From NCBI GenBank assembly GCA_034439955.1, contig JAWXBJ010000172.1, positions 1-10,078 on the forward strand: a stretch of DNA of 10,078 nucleotides, given 5' to 3'. Position numbers and translations under genes: made by a program. Under the pieces are notes generated by a model. That model saw only the letters and a program-made list of their open reading frames with translations, was not told the DNA's origin and ran no database searches. Shown here in pieces: positions 6,570-10,078 of the stretch. Positions within the stretch are counted from its first letter, which is position 1; each line of letters starts with the position of its first letter. Origin of the DNA: UBA7672 sp034439955. Lineage in GTDB: Bacteria > Pseudomonadota > Alphaproteobacteria > Caulobacterales > Hyphomonadaceae.

Positions 6570-7697
6570 ATGGAACGCTTCGAGACAGATGCACTGGTGA
6601 TCGGGGCAGGCGCAGTGGGCCTCGCGTCCGCGCGCGCGCTTGCGATGGCCGGGCGCGAGGTGACGGTGATCGAGGCGGCCGGCGCGATCGCCACGGAAAC
6701 TTCCTCGCGCAATTCCGAGGTGATCCATGCCGGGCTGTACTATCCCACCGGGTCGCTGAAGGCGCTTCTGTGCGTCGAGGGACGACGCGCGCTCTACCAG
6801 TATTGTGCGGCGCATGGAGTCGAAGCGCATCGCTGCGGAAAGCTGGTCGTGGCGATCGACGATGAGGAGGCGGCGGCGACGCCGGCCCTGCTGCGGCGCG
6901 CTCTCGCGAATGGCGTCGAGGAGACGCGGCTGATCGACGGAACGGAGGCGCGCCGTCTGGAGCCCGCGCTCAACCCCGAGGTGCGCGTCGCGATCCATGC
7001 GGAAGTGTCCGGCCTCTTCGACAGCCATGCCTATTTCCTGGCGCTGCAGGGCGAGATCGAGGATCGCGGCGGCGCGATCGCGTTCGACACGCCGGCGGTG
7101 CGAGGCGCAGTGGCGGCCAATGGCGTGGAGATCGATACGGGAGGCGCGAGCCCCACCCGGATCAAGGCGCGAACTGTCGTTAATGCGGCGGGTCACCGCG
7201 CGCTGGACCTTGCTCGCGCGATCGAAGGCGGTCCGGGATATCCAGGCCTGAGAATGCGGTGGGTCAAGGGTTCCTACTTCACGGCGTCGGGACGGGCGGC
7301 GTTCGCGCGGCTGATATATCCCATGCATTCGCGCGCCAGCCAGGGGTTGCATCTGGCGATCGACCTCGGCGGGCGGACGCGGCTCGGTCCGGACGCGGAG
7401 TGGCTGGCGGAAGGCGCGGGGCCGCCCTTCGACTATGTCGTGGATCCCGGCCGGGCAGCGCTGTTTTACGCGGCTGTGAGGCGATACTGGCCGGGCCTGA
7501 AAGACGGCGCCTTGGCGCCGGATTACTCGGGCGTCCGTCCCAAGATCGTGGGGCCCGGAGAGCCGCCCGCCGATTTCCTGATCGAGGGTCCGCGCGAGCA
7601 TGGGATCGCCGGGCTGGTGAACCTGATCGGCATCGAAAGCCCTGGCCTCACCTCTTCCCTGGCGATCGGGGCGAGGGTCGCGGAAATGGTCCGGTAG
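6570..7697 (+). CDS. FAD-dependent oxidoreductase, L-2-hydroxyglutarate dehydrogenase family
   Basis: 375 residues. The DAO fold is evident from the FAD-binding GAGAVG at 12-17 followed by an acidic strand end (VTVIEAA, 31-37). The segment RNSEVIHAGLYYPTGSLKA (47-65), followed by CVEGRRALYQYC, is the signature stretch of L-2-hydroxyglutarate oxidase/dehydrogenase (human L2HGDH, bacterial LhgO/LhgD). The C-terminal GIESPGLTSSLAIG is the usual second FAD-contact region. It would oxidise an L-2-hydroxyacid to the 2-oxoacid and reduce FAD. At 375 residues it is shorter than the roughly 420-residue enterobacterial enzyme, so the true substrate may differ. The ATG at 6570 is chosen over a TTG at 6549 because AAGGA lies nine bases upstream and the TTG falls inside the repeat hairpin. 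It lies 157 bases after the oxidoreductase in the same direction; co-transcription is possible but the repeat between them makes it uncertain. Confidence 0.85.
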   Translation: MERFETDALVIGAGAVGLASARALAMAGREVTVIEAAGAIATETSSRNSEVIHAGLYYPTGSLKALLCVEGRRALYQYCAAHGVEAHRCGKLVVAIDDEEAAATPALLRRALANGVEETRLIDGTEARRLEPALNPEVRVAIHAEVSGLFDSHAYFLALQGEIEDRGGAIAFDTPAVRGAVAANGVEIDTGGASPTRIKARTVVNAAGHRALDLARAIEGGPGYPGLRMRWVKGSYFTASGRAAFARLIYPMHSRASQGLHLAIDLGGRTRLGPDAEWLAEGAGPPFDYVVDPGRAALFYAAVRRYWPGLKDGALAPDYSGVRPKIVGPGEPPADFLIEGPREHGIAGLVNLIGIESPGLTSSLAIGARVAEMVR

Positions 7698-7724
7698 CCG
7701 GGCGATCGAAGGGGCGCGCGCGCC

Positions 7725-7753
7725 TTGCGCAACGTGGATGCTGCGCGTATACA
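7725..7753 (+). promoter_or_regulatory. promoter of the tRNA gene
   Basis: TTGCGC (7725-7730) and TATACA (7748-7753) have an ideal 17-base spacer and end 17 bases before the first base of the tRNA, leaving room for a short leader. Position, spacing and box quality together make this the best-supported promoter in the window. Confidence 0.6.
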
Positions 7754-7770
7754 CCGCCCCCTCAAGCATC

Positions 7771-7847
7771 GGTGGGATAGCTCAGCTGGTTAGAGCGCAG
7801 GACTCATAATCCTGAGGTCCCCGGTTCGATCCCGGGTCTCACTACCA
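7771..7847 (+). tRNA. tRNA with CAT anticodon, probably elongator tRNA-Met
   Basis: The full cloverleaf is visible over 77 bases. The acceptor arms GGTGGGA and TCTCACT pair with G-T at positions 1-72 and 5-68. The D stem is GCTC/GAGC around AGCTGGTTA, the anticodon stem CAGGA/TCCTG around CTCATAA, the variable loop AGGTC, and the T stem CCCGG/CCGGG around TTCGATC. The discriminator A and CCA end are encoded. The CAT anticodon can belong to elongator Met or to Ile2 (after lysidine modification). It is not initiator Met, whose anticodon stem has three GC pairs at its base and a different acceptor end. The overall body looks more like alphaproteobacterial elongator Met. Confidence 0.9.
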
Positions 7848-7896
7848 GTTTTCAGCGCGGGTCGCTTGCTCCAGGGCGCCATTCTTCTGCGCCGCC

Positions 7897-8253
7897 TCAC
7901 TCTCCGACGAGATACTTCTCGCGCTTCTGACCTTTCGCCTCGAGGGCTTTCAGCCATTGCGGCGTCGGGCCGCGGCCAGTGTAGGTCTCGCCATTGGGAC
8001 CCTGGTATTTGGGTTTGAGCTTGACGCCGGCGTCCGAGCGCTTGCGGCGTCCGCCCCGGCTGGAGCGGGCGTCGAGATCAATGCCGAGTTCGGCGGCCTT
8101 GGATCGCATCTCGCTCAGGAAGGTGGAGCGCGCCTCTTCCATCTTGCTGTCGCGAAGCTTGTCGGCCCGTTCGATCAATGCTCCGAGTTCGGCGACCGTC
8201 AGGTTGTCGAGGCTCGGGAGAGTTTCACGGGACTTGGAACGTACGTCTTTCAT
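7897..8253 (-). CDS. H-NS family nucleoid protein (HvrA-like)
   Basis: 118 residues, typical length. The N-terminal half (about 15-58) is a charged helical oligomerisation region. A basic linker (RSSRGGRRKRSD, 63-74) leads to the C-terminal H-NS DNA-binding domain from about residue 82. There KYQGPNGETYTGRGPTPQWL contains the diagnostic GRGPTP loop (93-98), which enters the minor groove of AT-rich DNA. Proteins of this type silence foreign DNA and tune photosynthesis or metabolism genes in alphaproteobacteria. The start at 8253 is supported by AAAGG (8260-8264) six bases upstream on the minus strand. It lies convergent with the tRNA gene and is followed upstream by fghA in the same direction, with 153 bases between them, so it likely has its own promoter. 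Confidence 0.92.
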   Translation of the reverse strand: MKDVRSKSRETLPSLDNLTVAELGALIERADKLRDSKMEEARSTFLSEMRSKAAELGIDLDARSSRGGRRKRSDAGVKLKPKYQGPNGETYTGRGPTPQWLKALEAKGQKREKYLVGE

Positions 8254-8312
8254 TGCCAGCCTTTATGTTCAGGACAAAATCTCTCGGCGATTCTCCCCAA
8301 CAGGAGGCACGT

Positions 8313-8342
8313 ATAATAGTTCGAACCGGATGTCTTGGTAAA
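8313..8342 (-). promoter_or_regulatory. possible promoter for the H-NS-like gene
   Basis: On the minus strand TTTACC (8337-8342), an 18-base spacer and TATTAT (8313-8318) lie about 60 bases upstream of the start. An inverted repeat CCGGAT-N12-ATCCGG (8326-8331 and 8344-8349) overlaps this region and could be a protein-binding site. This is a pattern match only. Confidence 0.35.
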
Positions 8343-8406
8343 TATCCGGGTAGCACTCGAAGCGCGCCTCCATACAAGAAATCCGACTCTGCCCGGGCAA
8401 GCAGGG

Positions 8407-9246
8407 TTATGCAAGCCGGAGAGCATGCCAGTCGATATGATCGGAGATGAAGCTGGATATGAAAAAGAATGAGTGATCATACCCGACCCGCTCATTCAGG
8501 ATCAGTGTCTGGCCGACTTCAGCGCAGGCGCGCGCAAGCAAGTGAGGTTTGAGCTGGTCAGCCAGAAAGTCATCCGCAGATCCCTGATCGACCAGAATGT
8601 CGGCATACCGGCCGCGCGCCGCGCCTGACGCGATCAGCAGGGATGCGTCATGCTCATGCCAGATGCCCCGGTCGGGACCAAGGTATTCGGCAAATGCTTT
8701 CTCACCCCAGGGACAGCGTGACGGCGAACAGATGGGCGCCAGCGCCGACACTGACCTGAAAAGGGCCGGATGCCTGAAGGCCAATACAAGCGAGCCATGC
8801 CCTCCCATGGAATGGCCGGAGATTCCAAGGCGCGACATATCGGCCGGCAAGTCGCTGGCGATCAGGTCGAGAAGATCACGGACAATGTAGCTTTCCATGC
8901 GGTAATGCGCCGCCCAGGGTTGCTGCGTCGCATCGACATAGAATCCCGCGCCCTGGCCAAGATCATAGGCGGGATCGTCGGCGACCAGCGCCCCGCGCGG
9001 AGAGGTGTCCGGCGCCACGATCATCATTCCGGCCCGCGACGCCGCCGCGTAGGCGCCTGCCTTGGTGGTGAAATTCTCCTCCGTGCAGGTGAGACCGGAG
9101 AGCCAGATCAGCACGGGGAAAGGGCCATCACCCGGAGGCGTGAATGCGCTGAATGTCATGGGCGTGCCGGTCGCGGCGCTGCTGTGACGGCAGTAGCGAA
9201 GCGTACCGTCGGCGATACGATGGGTTTTCAGAATTTCCATGACCAT
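8407..9246 (-). CDS. fghA: S-formylglutathione hydrolase
   Basis: Hydrolyses S-formylglutathione to formate and glutathione, the last step of glutathione-dependent formaldehyde detoxification; cytoplasmic alpha/beta hydrolase of the esterase D family. It is 279 residues, matching the usual length of about 278. GLTCTEENF (51-59) is the family's conserved oxyanion-side motif. The nucleophile is Ser146 in GHSMGGHG, the acid is Asp225 in DQGSADDF, and the histidine is His258 in YDHSFFF. The frame opens further back, to 9309, but that would cross the inverted repeat; the ATG at 9246 has AAAAGG seven bases upstream on the minus strand and gives the family's normal N-terminus, whereas the ATG at 9240 is too far from it. 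The glutathione-dependent formaldehyde dehydrogenase that usually neighbours this gene is not in the window. It is divergent from the aldo/keto reductase across a 117-base region. Confidence 0.95.
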   Translation of the reverse strand: MVMEILKTHRIADGTLRYCRHSSAATGTPMTFSAFTPPGDGPFPVLIWLSGLTCTEENFTTKAGAYAAASRAGMMIVAPDTSPRGALVADDPAYDLGQGAGFYVDATQQPWAAHYRMESYIVRDLLDLIASDLPADMSRLGISGHSMGGHGSLVLAFRHPALFRSVSALAPICSPSRCPWGEKAFAEYLGPDRGIWHEHDASLLIASGAARGRYADILVDQGSADDFLADQLKPHLLARACAEVGQTLILNERVGYDHSFFFISSFISDHIDWHALRLA

Positions 9247-9300
9247 GACCAGACCTTTTGGCGGCGACGGGGTTCTCCTACCGGCGGTAGAAGTTTTTTC

Positions 9301-9328
9301 AAGTAACAACTATTGACTCTTGTTACTT
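9301..9328. promoter_or_regulatory. perfect inverted repeat, candidate operator between fghA and the aldo/keto reductase
   Basis: AAGTAACAA (9301-9309) and TTGTTACTT (9320-9328) are exact reverse complements around a 10-base spacer that contains TTGACT (9313-9318), a good -35-like box for the reductase. The repeat is 55 bases from the fghA start and 36 from the reductase start. GTTACTT/AAGTAAC half-sites recall targets of HxlR-type redox regulators near oxidoreductase genes; that is a recollection, not shown here. No such regulator is in the window. Confidence 0.6.
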
Positions 9329-9351
9329 TGTGCCCAGCTTGCATCCAGTAC

Positions 9352-9356
9352 AGGAG
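9352..9356 (+). promoter_or_regulatory. ribosome binding site of the aldo/keto reductase
   Basis: AGGAG at 9352-9356 with a seven-base spacer to the ATG at 9364 fixes the start of the reductase gene. Confidence 0.7.
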
Positions 9357-9363
9357 CCTAGCC

Positions 9364-10078
9364 ATGCTTTCACGAACACTCGGTCGTTCAGGACCTTCCG
9401 TCTCCGCCATCGGTCTCGGAGCGATGGGAATGTCGGACTTCTACGGTCCGGCGGACGAAACGGAATCGATCGCCACGATCCATGCCGCGCTGGACGCAGG
9501 CGTGACCCTGATCGACACCGGCGATTTCTACGGCATGGGCCACAATGAAATGCTGATCGCAGACGCGTTGAAGGGGGCAAAGCGCGACAAGGCGATCCTC
9601 TCCGTGAAGTATGGCGCGCAGCGCGACGCCAGCGGCGCCTTCATAGGCATGGCGACCGACCCCGTTGCGACAAAAACGGCGCTTGCCTATACGCTGAAGC
9701 GGCTGCGCGTGGACTATATCGACATCTATCGCCCAGCGCGGGTTTCCCCCGGAGTGCCGATCGAGGATACGGTTGGCGCGATCGCCGATCTCGTCAAGGC
9801 CGGTTATGTGCGCCACATCGGCCTCAGCGAGGCCGGCGCTGAAACGATCAGGCGGGCGCACAAGGTGCATCCGATTGTCGACTTGCAGATCGAGTACTCA
9901 ATCCTGACACGTGGGGTGGAACGCAAGATCCTGCCGACCCTGCGCGAACTGGGCATCGGGATGACGGCTTATGGCGTTCTGTCGCGTGGCCTCATCAGCG
10001 ACAGCGCCCTTGGCGGCGGATCGCATGGCGGATTTCGTTCTCATGCGCCGCGTTTTCAGGGTGAGAACCTGAACAGAA
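9364..10078 (+). CDS. aldo/keto reductase, N-terminal part (cut by right window edge)
   Basis: 238 codons are inside the window and the frame is open to the edge; family members have about 320-340 residues, so roughly 90 are missing. It is a TIM-barrel NADPH-dependent reductase of aldehydes and ketones. The N-terminus (LGRSGPSVSAIGLGAMGMS) is typical of the AKR11/13-like bacterial group. Of the usual Asp-Tyr-Lys-His tetrad, Asp51 (DTGDFYG), Tyr56 and Lys82 (SVKYG) are present, but the histidine site reads IYRPARVSP instead of YYQHRVDP, giving Ala125. I recall a related subgroup with the same RPAR stretch, so this is probably a natural variant rather than damage. The following GYVRHIGLSEAGAETIRRA and LQIEYSILTRGVE segments are normal. 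It is divergent from fghA and probably controlled through the inverted repeat between them. Confidence 0.9.
   Translation, partial: MLSRTLGRSGPSVSAIGLGAMGMSDFYGPADETESIATIHAALDAGVTLIDTGDFYGMGHNEMLIADALKGAKRDKAILSVKYGAQRDASGAFIGMATDPVATKTALAYTLKRLRVDYIDIYRPARVSPGVPIEDTVGAIADLVKAGYVRHIGLSEAGAETIRRAHKVHPIVDLQIEYSILTRGVERKILPTLRELGIGMTAYGVLSRGLISDSALGGGSHGGFRSHAPRFQGENLNR

Noticed and set aside
7713..7724. GGCGCGCGCGCC palindrome after the FAD dehydrogenase stop
   Set aside because: Simple CG alternation in GC-rich DNA; no T-run and no sign of function.
6534..7769. Long minus-strand open frame of 411 codons opposite the FAD dehydrogenase
   Set aside because: The opposite strand encodes a clear L-2-hydroxyglutarate dehydrogenase family protein; the minus frame has no motif and runs through the tRNA promoter and a repeat.
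7875..7893. GGCGC-N9-GCGCC hairpin between the tRNA and the H-NS-like gene
   Set aside because: A short stem, long loop and no T-run; not convincing as a terminator for either gene.
8385..8404. TGCCCGGGCA palindrome just downstream of the fghA stop (minus strand)
   Set aside because: The stem leaves almost no loop and the following TTTCTT is interrupted and distant; weak as a terminator.
9278..9295. CTACCG-G-CGGTAG palindrome followed by a T-run, looking like a terminator
   Set aside because: The loop is too small for the full stem, and on the strand with the T-run there is no upstream gene to terminate; it lies in the fghA leader.

Overview
The window looks like chromosomal DNA from an alphaproteobacterium. 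It is high in GC (hand counts in the central genes give about 65-75%). It carries a single-chain indolepyruvate ferredoxin oxidoreductase of the alphaproteobacterial kind beside an Lrp/AsnC regulator, an H-NS/HvrA-like nucleoid protein, a glutathione-linked formaldehyde-detoxification gene, and two styles of GC-rich intergenic palindromic repeat of the sort common in that class. I cannot name the genus from sequence alone.

Left part (1-2270). The left edge cuts a minus-strand P-loop ATPase gene (1-342) whose GC content (about 54% by hand count) is clearly below the rest. A 420-bp gene-free stretch (343-762) follows. It holds a possible promoter for the ATPase and a cluster of three related palindromic repeats. 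Next comes a minus-strand gene for an unrecognised zinc-ribbon-like, two-membrane-helix protein (763-1479), divergent from a helix-turn-helix protein gene (1611-2270). A perfect 12-bp palindrome lies between them.

Centre (2307-7697). An Lrp/AsnC-family regulator (minus) is divergent from a large fused indolepyruvate:ferredoxin oxidoreductase. I argue that the oxidoreductase starts at a TTG codon with a good ribosome binding site, leaving a 134-bp AT-rich control region shared with the regulator. Downstream, two back-to-back AGAGC...GCTCT hairpins form a compound repeat. The second hairpin overlaps the ribosome binding site of the next gene, an FAD-dependent oxidoreductase of the L-2-hydroxyglutarate dehydrogenase family. 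The regulator, the 2-oxoacid oxidoreductase and the 2-hydroxyacid dehydrogenase would fit a small module for amino-acid or 2-oxoacid breakdown, though the link to the last gene is inferred from position only.

Right part (7698-10078). A tRNA gene with a CAT anticodon (probably elongator Met) has a recognisable promoter. It is followed by an H-NS-like gene (minus), S-formylglutathione hydrolase fghA (minus), and a divergent aldo/keto reductase gene that runs off the right edge. The fghA/aldo-keto reductase intergenic region contains a perfect 9-bp inverted repeat with a 10-bp spacer, a strong operator candidate. The reductase has alanine where most family members have the catalytic histidine.

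I found no CRISPR array, insertion sequence, rRNA or convincing intrinsic terminator. Most genes here are ordinary. The points most worth a second look are the compound palindrome that buries a ribosome binding site, the operator between fghA and the reductase, and the low-GC ATPase cut by the left edge.
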